64,000 bases of DNA. Origin: Solimonas aquatica (lineage in GTDB: Bacteria > Pseudomonadota > Gammaproteobacteria > Nevskiales > Nevskiaceae). Location of the stretch: contig NZ_FOFS01000014.1 of NCBI RefSeq assembly GCF_900111015.1, positions 78,535 through 142,534 of the forward strand. The letters are read 5' to 3'. This document shows positions 8,870 to 17,596 of this stretch, piece by piece. The notes under the pieces are model-generated. The model worked only from the letters and a program-made list of their open reading frames with translations. It was not told where the DNA came from and ran no database searches. The position numbers were made by a program, and so were the translations under genes. The first letter of the stretch is position 1; every line of letters starts with the position of its first letter.

Positions 8870-8901
8870 GAGCTGAATCTCCTTCAATTCTGGAAAGGCC
8901 A

Positions 8902-11103
8902 TTACCACTGCAGCTGCAGGCCGGCGATCGCTTGCAGGCGCGGGCGCGGGGAAGTGCCGATGGCACCGCCGCCGAAATCGAACTGCACTTCGTTGAGCGG
9001 CTTGTCGTAATGCACCAGGGACAGGAACACATTGCTGCCCTGCCATTCATTGCGGCTGTAGGCCAGGCGCGCCGTGGTGCGGTTGTAGCTGCCGCTGCGC
9101 AAGGTGTTGTCGGTGGTCAGTGGCTGCGAGCCGGTGAGCGTGTCGGCCAGCGAAACATCGACGTGATGTGCGCCGATGATCAATACCGCTTCCAGACCCA
9201 GCGTCGCGGTGTACTCCGGTACATTGGGGATCTGATCCGCAGCCGGCGTGACCGGATTCTCGACGCGGGCATGCACCCGGCTGTAGTTGCCGAACAGACG
9301 CAGGGCCTTGCTCAGGTTCAGCGCCGCTTCCAGGTCGAAACCGCGGCGCCCGGTCTTCTTGAAACTCTGATAGACGCCGACGGCGTTGACGTCCGCTTCC
9401 CTGCTCTGCTTGGTGTCCCAGTAGGACAGGCGCCAGCTCAGCGAACCATCCACGGCATTGCCCTGCAGGCCCGCCTCGTAGCTGAGCAGCGGTGAGATCT
9501 TCAGGTCCGGCAGGCTGTTGCTGCCGCTCAGATTGCTGTAGTAGTCGGAGAAGGGGTAAGGGCTCTTGAGGCCGCGCGCGGCATTGGCGTACAGCTCCGC
9601 ATACTGGCTGCTGTCGCTGCTCAGCAGGCTATAGGCGGCACCAAGCTTGGGACTGAACTGCGAGACGCTGGTCGAAAAATCCGCGACGCCAGCTGCGGCT
9701 GCGGCCGTGTAGGTGTCGTCCTGCGGATGCAGGTTTACCTTGAAGTCGAGCCGGTCATAGCGCAGCCCGGCGGTGAGCTTGAGCCTTTGCAGCGCCTGCA
9801 GCTGATACTGCGCGTAAAGCGCCTCGGTATCGACGTTGACCTGACGATCGACCTGCACGGTGTCGCCGCTGCCGCTGAGCGGATTGCGCGCCGCGTCGGT
9901 GGTGAAATGCTGTCCCTTGACGCGCTCACCGTCGTATTGCGCGCCGAGCGCCAGTTGCGCAGGCAGCTTGCCCAGGTCCAGCTGCAGGGTCTTGCGCAGA
10001 TCGAAGCCGAACTGGTTTAGGCGATCATTCTCGCCGCCGAGATTGACGCTGGAGTTCACCGGCGTTGACAGATTGAAGTTGGTGTAGCGGTAGCGGCTGT
10101 CCTTGTTGAAGTAAGCCACGGCCATCCAGCCGCCGCTCCAGCCGGGCTGTGTGCCCTGCGAGTCATCCGAACGATAGTTGAAGACTAGGTTGTGCTGATC
10201 CTTCTTGTCGCCGATGCCTTTGGACAGCGCGTCCTTCTCGCTGATTGCGCCGCTGCGGACTTTCGCCAGGTCCAGATAACCGGGTGCCTCGGCCTCGCCT
10301 TGGTAAGACTGCACGCGCAGGGCCGCGTAGCCATCCCAGAGCGCAAACAGGTAGCGTCCGAACAGATTCAGGCGCGAGATCTCGCTTTCCTTGGTATAGC
10401 TGTCGCCCTTGGTGCCGTCAGCCGCCAGCAGCAGATTGCCGTCACCGATCTGCCTGCCCAGAACCGAGACCGCGCGGGTCTGGCCGAAGTTGTCCACGCT
10501 CAGCTTGAACAGCGGCTTGGCGGCGGTGTCGGTATACAACTGCACCGATCCGGCGATGGCGTGATTGCCGACGAAGGCCGTGAAAGGGCCGCGCACGACT
10601 TCCACACGGCTGAGCAGCTCGGGGATCAGCTGCGCCAGATCGGCGTAGCCATTGGTGTGCTGCGAGGCGGTGACGTTGAGCGGCATGCCGTCGAGAAAGA
10701 AGGCGAAGTCGCGACCGTGCCCACTGCTGAAGCCACGCGCCTTGATTTCGTAGGCGACCAGGCCCTGGCCGTACTGCATGAGGCTGATGCCGCCGATGCC
10801 ACGGAAAATGTCGCCGTAGCTGGTGATGGTCTTGCGGTCGAGGTCCGCCTTACTGATGACCGTGACCGAAGCAGGCGCCGCCGCGATGTCATCGCTGATG
10901 GTGGTGCCGGCGGGCCGGTTCAGCGGCGCGATGACTTTGACCTCCGGCAAGGGCTCCTCGTCCGGCTGCGCAGCGGCTGAGAAGGGCACGGCGGTTGCGC
11001 CGCTGCCGAGCAGGCAGGCCAGCATCATCGGGGTTTGCAGTGGACGGACAACTGATCGGGCCACCGGCGCCGCGCTGCGCCGCCATGTTTGAAGCATGAA
11101 CAT
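8902..11103 (-). CDS. TonB-dependent outer-membrane receptor, probable nickel/cobalt
   Basis: A 733-residue outer-membrane receptor. After a signal peptide (about residues 1-46) comes a plug domain (AAPASVTVISKADLD onward, with VEVVRGPFTAFVGNHAIAGSVQLYT) and a 22-strand barrel ending in an aromatic residue (GLQLQW). Position at the head of the NikK-NikL-CbiMQO operon implies it imports a nickel or cobalt chelate across the outer membrane, powered by TonB/ExbBD encoded elsewhere. The start ATG at 11103 follows AGGGGAG with 5-6 nt spacing. That GGGGAG ribosome site is complementary to the C-rich loops of the RNA candidates at 41 and 57 kb. A NikR-like dyad lies 43-75 nt upstream. Confidence 0.88.
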   Translation of the reverse strand: MFMLQTWRRSAAPVARSVVRPLQTPMMLACLLGSGATAVPFSAAAQPDEEPLPEVKVIAPLNRPAGTTISDDIAAAPASVTVISKADLDRKTITSYGDIFRGIGGISLMQYGQGLVAYEIKARGFSSGHGRDFAFFLDGMPLNVTASQHTNGYADLAQLIPELLSRVEVVRGPFTAFVGNHAIAGSVQLYTDTAAKPLFKLSVDNFGQTRAVSVLGRQIGDGNLLLAADGTKGDSYTKESEISRLNLFGRYLFALWDGYAALRVQSYQGEAEAPGYLDLAKVRSGAISEKDALSKGIGDKKDQHNLVFNYRSDDSQGTQPGWSGGWMAVAYFNKDSRYRYTNFNLSTPVNSSVNLGGENDRLNQFGFDLRKTLQLDLGKLPAQLALGAQYDGERVKGQHFTTDAARNPLSGSGDTVQVDRQVNVDTEALYAQYQLQALQRLKLTAGLRYDRLDFKVNLHPQDDTYTAAAAAGVADFSTSVSQFSPKLGAAYSLLSSDSSQYAELYANAARGLKSPYPFSDYYSNLSGSNSLPDLKISPLLSYEAGLQGNAVDGSLSWRLSYWDTKQSREADVNAVGVYQSFKKTGRRGFDLEAALNLSKALRLFGNYSRVHARVENPVTPAADQIPNVPEYTATLGLEAVLIIGAHHVDVSLADTLTGSQPLTTDNTLRSGSYNRTTARLAYSRNEWQGSNVFLSLVHYDKPLNEVQFDFGGGAIGTSPRPRLQAIAGLQLQW

Positions 11104-11145
11104 CGGGACTCCCCTTTTGCTTTGAGGGCCGGCCGGTCGCCGGCA

Positions 11146-11178
11146 TTTGTATGAGTAATTACAGAAACGTCATACAAA
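11146..11178 (-). promoter_or_regulatory. NikR-like operator upstream of the nickel operon
   Basis: A perfect dyad, TTTGTATGA at 11146-11154 and TCATACAAA at 11170-11178, separated by 15 nt. The E. coli NikR operator is GTATGA-N16-TCATAC, so both half-sites match exactly and the spacer is one base shorter. It sits 43-75 nt before the receptor ATG, where it would overlap the promoter. The divergent uvrD start is 172 nt away. No nikR gene is present in the window. Confidence 0.65.
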
Positions 11179-11350
11179 ATTGATGCCGCGTCTCCAAGCC
11201 TTTGAAAGTGCGAAAGGTGGGCTTCGCCGTTGCGCAGGAAAGTGGTATCAGGCTTGCCGCTTCGGGAAGCTGACCGGCAAATTGCTTATCGGGCCGATGG
11301 AGAAAGTCGCACGATGTCGTGGTGTGCAGGCCGCGCCGGTACAATGGCGC

Positions 11351-13630
11351 ATGCTTGATCTGCCGTCTGAACTCATCCCCCTCGTCGCCGCACTCAATCC
11401 CGCCCAGCGCGAGGCGGTGACCGCGCCGCCCGAGCACCGCCTGGTGCTCGCCGGCGCGGGTTCGGGCAAGACCCGCGTGCTCACCCACCGCGTGGCCTGG
11501 CTGATTGCCGCCGAGCAGGTCTCGCCGATGTCGATCCTGGCCGTCACCTTCACCAACAAGGCGGCGGCCGAGATGCGCGGGCGCATCGAGCAGCTCATCA
11601 ACGTGCCGATCCGTGCCATGTGGGTCGGCACCTTCCACGGCATCGCGCATCGCATGCTGCGCCTGCACTGGAAGGAAAGCGGCCTGCCGCAGAACTTCCA
11701 GATTCTCGATGCCGACGATCAGGTGCGCCTGGTCAAGCGCATCCTGAAGAATCTCGATCTGCCCGACGACCAGTGGCCGCCCAAGACCGTCACCGGCTGG
11801 ATCAATGCGCAGAAGGAAGAAGCGCGCCGCCCACAGCATCTGCGCGACGATGGCGACTTCACCCAGCGCCAGTTCGCGCGCATCTACACCGCCTACCAGG
11901 CGCATTGCGACAAGCAGGGCATCGTCGATTTCGCGGAGCTCCTGCTGCGCGCCTACGAGCTGACGCGCGATGTGCCGCAGATCCAGGAACACTACCGTCG
12001 CCGCTTCCGGCACGTGCTGGTGGATGAATTCCAGGACACCAACAAGCTGCAGTACGAATGGCTGCGCGTGCTCTGCGGCACGCAGGGCGTGATGTTTGCG
12101 GTCGGTGATGACGATCAGTCGGTGTACTCCTGGCGAGGCGCGCGCGTGGACAACATGCTCAAGCTCTCGCGGGATTTTCCCGGCTGCGAAATCATCCGTC
12201 TGGAGCAGAACTACCGCTCCACGGCGACGATTCTCAACGCCGCCAACGCGCTGATCGCCAAGAACCTCGGCCGGCTCGGCAAGGAGCTGTGGACCGAGGG
12301 CAGCGAGGGCGAGCCGATCCAGCTCTACGCCGCCTTCAACGAATACGACGAGGCGGAGTTCGTGGTCGGGCGCATCCAGCAGCATCTGGAAGGCCGCTGC
12401 GCCCACCGCGATATCGCGGTGCTGTATCGCATGGGCGCGCAGTCGCGCGTGCTGGAAGAAATGCTGATCCGCGCGCGCATCCCGTATCGCATCTACGGCG
12501 GCCTGCGCTTCTTCGAGCGCCAGGAAATCAAGGACGCGCTGGCCTATCTGCGCCTGCTGCACAACCGCCATGACGATGTCAGCTTCGAGCGCGCGGTGAA
12601 CACGCCGGCGCGCGGCATCGGCGCCACCACGGTGGAAAAGCTGCGCCAGCTGGCGCGCGAGTCCGGGGCCTCGCTGTGGAATGCCGCCAGCCAGGGCGCG
12701 GCGGCGCTGGGGCGGTCCGCGGCCAATCTGCAGCAGTTCCTGGGCATGATCGAATCGCTGGCGGCCGAGACCAAGACCTTGTCGCTCTCCAGGGCCGCCG
12801 AGCGCGTCATCGAGCGCTCCGGCTTGCGGGAACACTATCGCAAAGAAAAGGGCGAACAGGCCGAGGCGCGTCTGGAAAACCTGGACGAGCTGATCAGCGC
12901 CGCCCGCAGCTTCGAGCCGCGCGAGGCCAGCGCCGCCGAGGAGCAGCCGGAAGTCGATCCGCTCACCGCCTTTCTCACCCACGCCGCCCTGGAGGCAGGC
13001 GAGGAGCAGGCCGGGCCGGGCCAGGACTGCGTGCAGCTGATGACCCTGCATGCGGCCAAGGGTCTGGAGTTTCCGGTGGTGTTCATGGTGGGCATGGAGA
13101 ACGGCCTGTTCCCGAGCGCACGCTCCACCGAGGAAGGCAATCTCGAAGAAGAGCGCCGGCTCTGCTACGTGGGCATCACCCGCGCGCGCCGCCAGCTGTA
13201 CATGAGCTATGCCGAGATGCGCCGCCTGCACGGCGTCGAGCAGATCAACATGCCCTCGATGTTCCTCAAGGAGATTCCCGCCGAGTGCATCGTCGAGACG
13301 CGGCCGCGCGCCCAGATCCTGCGCCCGGCCTATGCGCCGCGCAGCGGCGGCTTTGGTGGCGGCGGCTACGAAACGCAGGAGCGCGGCGCCCGCTACGGCG
13401 CGCGCGAGCCGGCGCCGCTGACGCGACCGCAGATCACGCCGCGCATGATGGGCAATAGCGCCGGGCCCGCCGGCTTCCGCCTGGGCCAGGAAGTGCGCCA
13501 CGAAAAATTCGGCCTCGGCACCATCCTGTCCTTCGATGGTGATGGTGACCGCACGCGCGTGGAAGTGCGCTTCAAGAACGCCGGCAGCAAGTGGCTGATG
13601 CTGAGTTTTGCCAATCTGCAGCCGGCCTGA
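11351..13630 (+). CDS. uvrD: ATP-dependent DNA helicase II
   Basis: A 759-residue superfamily 1A helicase for nucleotide excision and mismatch repair. Visible motifs in order: Q-motif LNPAQREAV, Walker A AGAGSGKT, Ia TFTNKAAAEM, II VDEFQDTN, III VGDDDQSVYSWRGA, IV region with LEQNYRS, V LMTLHAAKGLEFPVV, and VI CYVGITRAR. The C-terminal tail ends in a Tudor-like module (GTILSFDGDGDRTRVEVRF) as in UvrD/PcrA. Length is close to E. coli UvrD (720). I start at the ATG at 11351, giving MLDLPSELIP; the longer frame from 11180 reads into the nickel-operon control region. TACAAT at 11340-11345 ends five bases before this ATG, so the transcript may be nearly leaderless. Confidence 0.94.
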   Translation: MLDLPSELIPLVAALNPAQREAVTAPPEHRLVLAGAGSGKTRVLTHRVAWLIAAEQVSPMSILAVTFTNKAAAEMRGRIEQLINVPIRAMWVGTFHGIAHRMLRLHWKESGLPQNFQILDADDQVRLVKRILKNLDLPDDQWPPKTVTGWINAQKEEARRPQHLRDDGDFTQRQFARIYTAYQAHCDKQGIVDFAELLLRAYELTRDVPQIQEHYRRRFRHVLVDEFQDTNKLQYEWLRVLCGTQGVMFAVGDDDQSVYSWRGARVDNMLKLSRDFPGCEIIRLEQNYRSTATILNAANALIAKNLGRLGKELWTEGSEGEPIQLYAAFNEYDEAEFVVGRIQQHLEGRCAHRDIAVLYRMGAQSRVLEEMLIRARIPYRIYGGLRFFERQEIKDALAYLRLLHNRHDDVSFERAVNTPARGIGATTVEKLRQLARESGASLWNAASQGAAALGRSAANLQQFLGMIESLAAETKTLSLSRAAERVIERSGLREHYRKEKGEQAEARLENLDELISAARSFEPREASAAEEQPEVDPLTAFLTHAALEAGEEQAGPGQDCVQLMTLHAAKGLEFPVVFMVGMENGLFPSARSTEEGNLEEERRLCYVGITRARRQLYMSYAEMRRLHGVEQINMPSMFLKEIPAECIVETRPRAQILRPAYAPRSGGFGGGGYETQERGARYGAREPAPLTRPQITPRMMGNSAGPAGFRLGQEVRHEKFGLGTILSFDGDGDRTRVEVRFKNAGSKWLMLSFANLQPA

Positions 13631-13636
13631 GCCGCG

Positions 13637-13789
13637 ATGAACACCACGATCCTGCTGCTCATCCTGTTCGTGGTCGCGGTGCTGATCGGACCGTTCGCAA
13701 CGCTGCGCGCGGTGGCTTACTTCCGGCAGCGACGGCTGCCGCCCTCGGTGAAACCGCAGCCGTATCGCGACGAGGACGAGGATTCGTGA
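13637..13789 (+). CDS. 50-aa single-pass membrane peptide upstream of mtfA
   Basis: A small open frame beginning MNTTILLLILFVVAVLIGP, 50 codons long, with one N-terminal membrane helix and a polar, acidic C-terminus ending DEDEDS. It begins 6 nt after the uvrD stop and its stop overlaps the GTG of mtfA as GTGA, the tight coupling expected of a real gene. I do not recognise the family. Its position suggests a partner or leader of mtfA. A conserved neighbour in related genomes would confirm it. Confidence 0.55.
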   Translation: MNTTILLLILFVVAVLIGPFATLRAVAYFRQRRLPPSVKPQPYRDEDEDS

Positions 13790-14541
13790 GCGCCTGGTGG
13801 CGGCGCTGGTTCGGCGGCGGCGAACCATCCCCGCTGCCGGAACGCTGGACCGGGCAGCTGCGCCAGATTCCGCACAGCGCCTATGTGCCGCCCGCGCTGT
13901 GGCCGCGTTACGAAGCGCGCGTCGGGACGTTCTTGCGGCAGAAGCGCTTCATCGCCTGTGGCGGCTTGCAGCTGGAGGATTCGCAGCGCCTGGCGGTGGC
14001 GGCGCTGGCCTGTCTGCTGATCTTGCGCGAGCCGGACGGCGTCTATCCGCCGCTGCGCCGCGTGCTGCTCTACCCCGATGCCTTCCTGGTGCCGCAGACC
14101 GAGCCGGATGAATTGGGCCTGGTGGACGATGCGCCGCAGGCGCGCATCGGCGAGTCCTGGCAGCGTGATCGCGTGATTCTGTCCTGGGCCGATGTCGAAG
14201 CCGCGCTGGCCGGTGATGCCACGAACGTCGTGGCGCATGAGTTTGCGCATCAGCTCGATGATGAGACGCCCGAACTCTCCGGTGCGCCGGCCTTGCCCGA
14301 ATATGCGCGCTGGGCGGAAGTGATGCAGCGCGAATACCAGCGTCTGCGCCGTCACCGCCGCCCGCCGGTGCTCGACCCTTATGGCGCCGAGAGTCCCGAG
14401 GAATTTTTCGGCGTGGTCTGCGAGGCGTTTTTCCAGCAGCCGCAGGCCTTGCTGCGCCACCACCACGAACTTTATGAACTGCTGCGCGATTACTTCCTGC
14501 TCGACCCCGCGAGCCGGCTGCTCTGGCCGGACGCCGCGTGA
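13786..14541 (+). CDS. mtfA: MtfA-type zinc-dependent peptidase (M90)
   Basis: A 251-residue cytoplasmic protein with the M90 peptidase zinc motif HEFAHQLDD (His151, Glu152, His155) and downstream conserved ESPEEFFGVVCEAFFQQP. In E. coli MtfA binds and relieves the glucose-PTS repressor Mlc and has aminopeptidase activity; here the partner is unknown. I choose the GTG at 13786, which gives MSAWWRRWFG and overlaps the stop of the 50-aa peptide. The longer in-frame reading from 13591 passes through uvrD and that peptide in another frame. Confidence 0.85.
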   Translation: MSAWWRRWFGGGEPSPLPERWTGQLRQIPHSAYVPPALWPRYEARVGTFLRQKRFIACGGLQLEDSQRLAVAALACLLILREPDGVYPPLRRVLLYPDAFLVPQTEPDELGLVDDAPQARIGESWQRDRVILSWADVEAALAGDATNVVAHEFAHQLDDETPELSGAPALPEYARWAEVMQREYQRLRRHRRPPVLDPYGAESPEEFFGVVCEAFFQQPQALLRHHHELYELLRDYFLLDPASRLLWPDAA

Positions 14542-14593
14542 TAACGTTGGCGCACGCTGCAGACCAATACACCAAGGAATTTAAAGGGAAGCC

Positions 14594-14815
14594 ATGAATC
14601 TGAGCCGCATCATCGCCATCGTCCTGATCGTGCTGGGCACCACCGGCCTGATCTATCGCCAGTTCTCCTACACCAAGGAAACGCACGAGGGCCAGTTCGG
14701 CGCGCTGCAGTTTTCGGTGAAGGAAAAGGAATCGGTGGAGATTCCGGTCTGGCTCAGCGCGGCGCTGATCGCGGTGGGCGCCGGTCTGCTGGTGCTGGGT
14801 CGCAAGCCGGCCTGA
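14594..14815 (+). CDS. Small two-helix membrane protein
   Basis: A 73-residue protein with membrane helices at about residues 4-20 and 51-68 and a polar 30-residue loop containing SYTKETHEGQFGALQFSVKE. I do not recognise a named family with confidence; small proteins of this shape are common in gammaproteobacteria. The ATG follows AGGGAA at about 5 nt. A terminator hairpin lies 19 nt after the stop. It is separated from mtfA by 52 bp and could share its transcript. Confidence 0.7.
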   Translation: MNLSRIIAIVLIVLGTTGLIYRQFSYTKETHEGQFGALQFSVKEKESVEIPVWLSAALIAVGAGLLVLGRKPA

Positions 14816-14833
14816 GCGCAGGACGCGGGCAGA

Positions 14834-14860
14834 GAAGGGCGCCCTCGCGGCGCCCTTCTT
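14834..14860. terminator. Bidirectional terminator
   Basis: GAAGGGCGCC (14834-14843), loop CTCGC, GGCGCCCTTC (14849-14858), then TT. It lies between the convergent small membrane protein gene and the SPOR gene and can serve both. Confidence 0.7.
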
Positions 14861-14864
14861 ACAT

Positions 14865-15473
14865 TCAATTCAGCTTGAGCAGCTGCGCCTGGATGCCATT
14901 GGCTTCCAGCCGCGTCATGGTGGTCTGGATGCGCGGCCAGTTGCGATCCGGGCCGATGCGCACGCGGTAGAAGGTGTCGCCGCCGTCCACCGTCACGGTT
15001 TCGATGCGCGACTCCACGCCCAGCAGCGCCAGACTGGCTTTTTGCTTGTCGGCCTCATCCTTGGAGCGGAAGGCCGCCACCTGAATCACATAGGCCGAGC
15101 CGGTATTGCCGCTGTCCGGCGGATGATCGGAGCGCACAGCATCCGAAGGCAGCGCCACTTCCTGATGCTTGAGGGCATCGTAGAAAGTGAAGCGTTCCTT
15201 TTCCTTCGGTGGCAGGGCGAGAGCGCCGGGCTTGCCGGGCCTGGGCTTCTCCGCCGGCGGGGTCGGCAGCGCGGGCTTGCTGTCACCGCCGGCACTGGCC
15301 ACGGTGCTGAGCAGCGGTGCTTCGGTGGGGCGCCGGATGTAGACGAAGGCCGCCACCGCCAGGCCCAGCGACAAACCCAGAATCATCCAGATCCAGCCGG
15401 GCAGACCGCCGCCGGCTTTCTTGCTGCGCGTCTGGCGACGGGCGCCGCCTTGTTGTGCGTAATCGCGTGGCAT
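14865..15473 (-). CDS. SPOR-domain cell-division protein (FtsN-like)
   Basis: A 202-residue bitopic inner-membrane protein: a basic cytoplasmic N-terminus (RRQTRSKKAGG), one membrane helix at about residues 27-46, a Pro-rich linker, and a C-terminal SPOR domain from about residue 125 (YVIQVAAFRSKDEADKQKASL ... TFYRVRIGP). SPOR domains bind denuded septal peptidoglycan. Its place directly downstream of argS (66 nt) is the usual gammaproteobacterial arrangement for FtsN-type proteins. It may be FtsN itself, but SPOR proteins diverge fast and I leave the symbol blank. Confidence 0.85.
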   Translation of the reverse strand: MPRDYAQQGGARRQTRSKKAGGGLPGWIWMILGLSLGLAVAAFVYIRRPTEAPLLSTVASAGGDSKPALPTPPAEKPRPGKPGALALPPKEKERFTFYDALKHQEVALPSDAVRSDHPPDSGNTGSAYVIQVAAFRSKDEADKQKASLALLGVESRIETVTVDGGDTFYRVRIGPDRNWPRIQTTMTRLEANGIQAQLLKLN

Positions 15474-15539
15474 CGGTGGGTGTGAGCGTCGAAGGCGCAG
15501 CAGTCTGGCATGAAAGCCGGCGGCTTTCCTTGGCCGCGC

Positions 15540-17315
15540 TTACATCTTCTCCGGCGCGGACACGCCCAGAATCGCCAGGCCATTGCGCAGCACCTGGCGC
15601 GTCGCCGCCACCAGGGCCAGACGCGCGTTCTGCAGCTCGGCATCGTCGTCGAGCAGGAAGCGGTGCTGGTTGTAGTAGCTGTGCAGGGCTTCGGCCAGAT
15701 CCTTGAGGAAGAACACCACGGTGTGCGGGGTGTAGGCGCCGGCGGCCTTGCGCAGCATTTCCGGATAGCGCTGCAGCAGGGTCAGCAGCGCCTTCTCGTG
15801 TTCATTGTCCAGACGATGCAGCGCGGCCTTGCCGGCCTGCGCGTCCCAGTGCCCGCCCTTCTCCTGCAGCTGCTCGAACACGCGGCAGATGCGCGCATGC
15901 GCGTACTGCACGTAGTACACCGGGTTGTCATTGCTCTGCGAACGCGCGAGATCGATGTCGAACTCCAGATGCTGATCGTGCGAGCGCGTGAGATAGAAAA
16001 AGCGCGTGGCATCGGTGCCGGCTTCGTCGATCAGGTCCTGCAGGGTCACGAAGTTGCCGCTGCGCTTGCCCATGCGTCCAGACGACAGCGTCACGAACTG
16101 GATCAGCTGCACATTGAAGGCATCCGGCTTGCCGGTCAGTGCGTCGAGCGCGGCACGCACGCGGGCGATGTAGCCGTGATGGTCGGCGCCCCAGACGTCG
16201 ATGAGCATCGGCCAGCCACGGTCGAGCTTGTCGACGTGATAGGCAAGGTCATTGCAGTAATAGGTAGCGGCGCCGTCGGCCTTGATCAGCACGCGGTCCT
16301 TCTCGTCACCGAACTGCTCGGTGCGCATCCACAGCGCGCCGTCCTTCTCATAGGTGAGGCCCTTGTCGGCCAGACGCTGCAGGGCCTTGGCGACGAAGCC
16401 GGACGACACCAGCGCCGCTTCCGAGGACCACTGATCGAAGCTGACGTTGAAGTCGGCGAGCGTCTTCCGGATGGCGGCGAGCTGATCGTCCAGCGCCGCG
16501 CGCTGGATCAGCCGATAGCCTTCGCCCAGCAGCGACTTGGCGCGCTCGATCAGCGCATCGAGATAACGTTCCTGCTGTGCTTTTGCCGCATCTTTCTGCG
16601 CCTCGCTGGCGTCTTCCGGCGCGACGGCGTCCTCGGGCAGACCGGCCAGCACTTCGGCAGCGGACTTGTGAAAGGCCGCGCCATGCTGCTCGCGCAGCTT
16701 GCTCGCAGTGTGCTTGATGTAGTCGGCGGGATAACCGCGCCGCGCCACGGCCACGGCCTCGCCACCGGCCTGCAGATAACGCAGCCACACGCTCACCGCC
16801 AGCACGTCCACCTGCCGGCCGGCGTCATTGATGTAGTACTCGCGCCACACCGTCCAGCCGGTGGCAGCGAGCAGCTTGGCCAGCGAATCGCCGTAAGCAG
16901 CGCCGCGACCATGACCCACGTGCATGGGGCCGGTGGGATTGGCGGAGACGAATTCCACCATCACCCGGCCCTTGGCTCCGGAATCATCGCGGCCGTAAGC
17001 CGCGCCGGCGTCCAGCACCTGCGTGACCACGTCCTGGAACGCGGCCTGATTGAGGAAGAAGTTGATGAAGCCGGGACCGGCGATGTCCACCTTGGCCACA
17101 TTCGCCGAAGCCGGCAGCGCCTTCACCAGGGCCTCGGCCACCGCACGCGGGTTCTGCCCCAGGGGCTTGGCCAGCTGCAGGGCGATGTTGGTCTGGAAGT
17201 CGCCGAACTTCTTGTCCTTGGTCGCGTCCAGGCCCACCGCCGGACGCGCAAGCTCGCGGCCGACCAGAAGCTGATCGAGGGCGGTATTGAGCAGGTCCTG
17301 CAGATGCGTCTTCAT
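15540..17315 (-). CDS. argS: Arginyl-tRNA synthetase
   Basis: A 591-residue class I aminoacyl-tRNA synthetase charging tRNA-Arg. The N-terminal Add-1 domain begins MKTHLQDLL, the HIGH-like motif is HVGHGRGAAYGD preceded by ANPTGPMHV, and the KMSKS position is held by the MGKRSGNFVTL variant usual in bacterial ArgS. The C-terminal anticodon-binding domain ends with LFLLDDDAE-like helices. Length is normal. No strong Shine-Dalgarno is visible before the ATG at 17315. It precedes the SPOR gene, probably as one transcript. Confidence 0.96.
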   Translation of the reverse strand: MKTHLQDLLNTALDQLLVGRELARPAVGLDATKDKKFGDFQTNIALQLAKPLGQNPRAVAEALVKALPASANVAKVDIAGPGFINFFLNQAAFQDVVTQVLDAGAAYGRDDSGAKGRVMVEFVSANPTGPMHVGHGRGAAYGDSLAKLLAATGWTVWREYYINDAGRQVDVLAVSVWLRYLQAGGEAVAVARRGYPADYIKHTASKLREQHGAAFHKSAAEVLAGLPEDAVAPEDASEAQKDAAKAQQERYLDALIERAKSLLGEGYRLIQRAALDDQLAAIRKTLADFNVSFDQWSSEAALVSSGFVAKALQRLADKGLTYEKDGALWMRTEQFGDEKDRVLIKADGAATYYCNDLAYHVDKLDRGWPMLIDVWGADHHGYIARVRAALDALTGKPDAFNVQLIQFVTLSSGRMGKRSGNFVTLQDLIDEAGTDATRFFYLTRSHDQHLEFDIDLARSQSNDNPVYYVQYAHARICRVFEQLQEKGGHWDAQAGKAALHRLDNEHEKALLTLLQRYPEMLRKAAGAYTPHTVVFFLKDLAEALHSYYNQHRFLLDDDAELQNARLALVAATRQVLRNGLAILGVSAPEKM

Positions 17316-17414
17316 CGTCGAAAAAGGGGTCGTGATGCGGCAAAGGCGCGGATTGTAGCCGGCAGCGGCGGCCAGCGTCGTGTTCGCGCCGGTGATGCGT
17401 TATGCTGCGCGCCG

Positions 17415-17590
17415 TTTTGGGGAGTAGCCGCCCGGCATCGAGCCGGAGGGCGCGTCAACACACTTGATCACCCGATCATGGCGCGTCCGGCCGATTCATC
17501 AGAATCGGTACTGGTGAGACCAGGACTCGCGCAGCGCCTTGCCGGGCGCCTCTGCGCCTGTCCGGTTTCATCTGCGCCCGGCTCGTGGAG
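17415..17590 (+). promoter_or_regulatory. yybP-ykoY manganese riboswitch
   Basis: The leader of the GDT1-family gene carries the conserved elements of the Mn2+-sensing yybP-ykoY aptamer in order: GGGGAGTAGC (about 17419-17428), GTCAACAC (17454-17461) and GGTGAGACC (17513-17521), joined by complementary arms. Downstream, GCCGGGCGC (17541-17549) can pair perfectly with GCGCCCGGC (17574-17582), placing a 9-bp stem directly against the GGAG ribosome site at 17587-17590. There is no U-tract, so control of translation initiation is more likely than transcription termination. Confidence 0.85.
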
Positions 17591-17596
17591 AATTCG

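Noticed and set aside
11159..13828. A very long open frame antisense to uvrD
   Set aside because: It is the mirror of GC-rich codon use in uvrD, Arg/Gln/His-rich and with no family pattern. Similar long antisense frames lie over argS, metH, RND2 and mgtA and were left out for the same reason.
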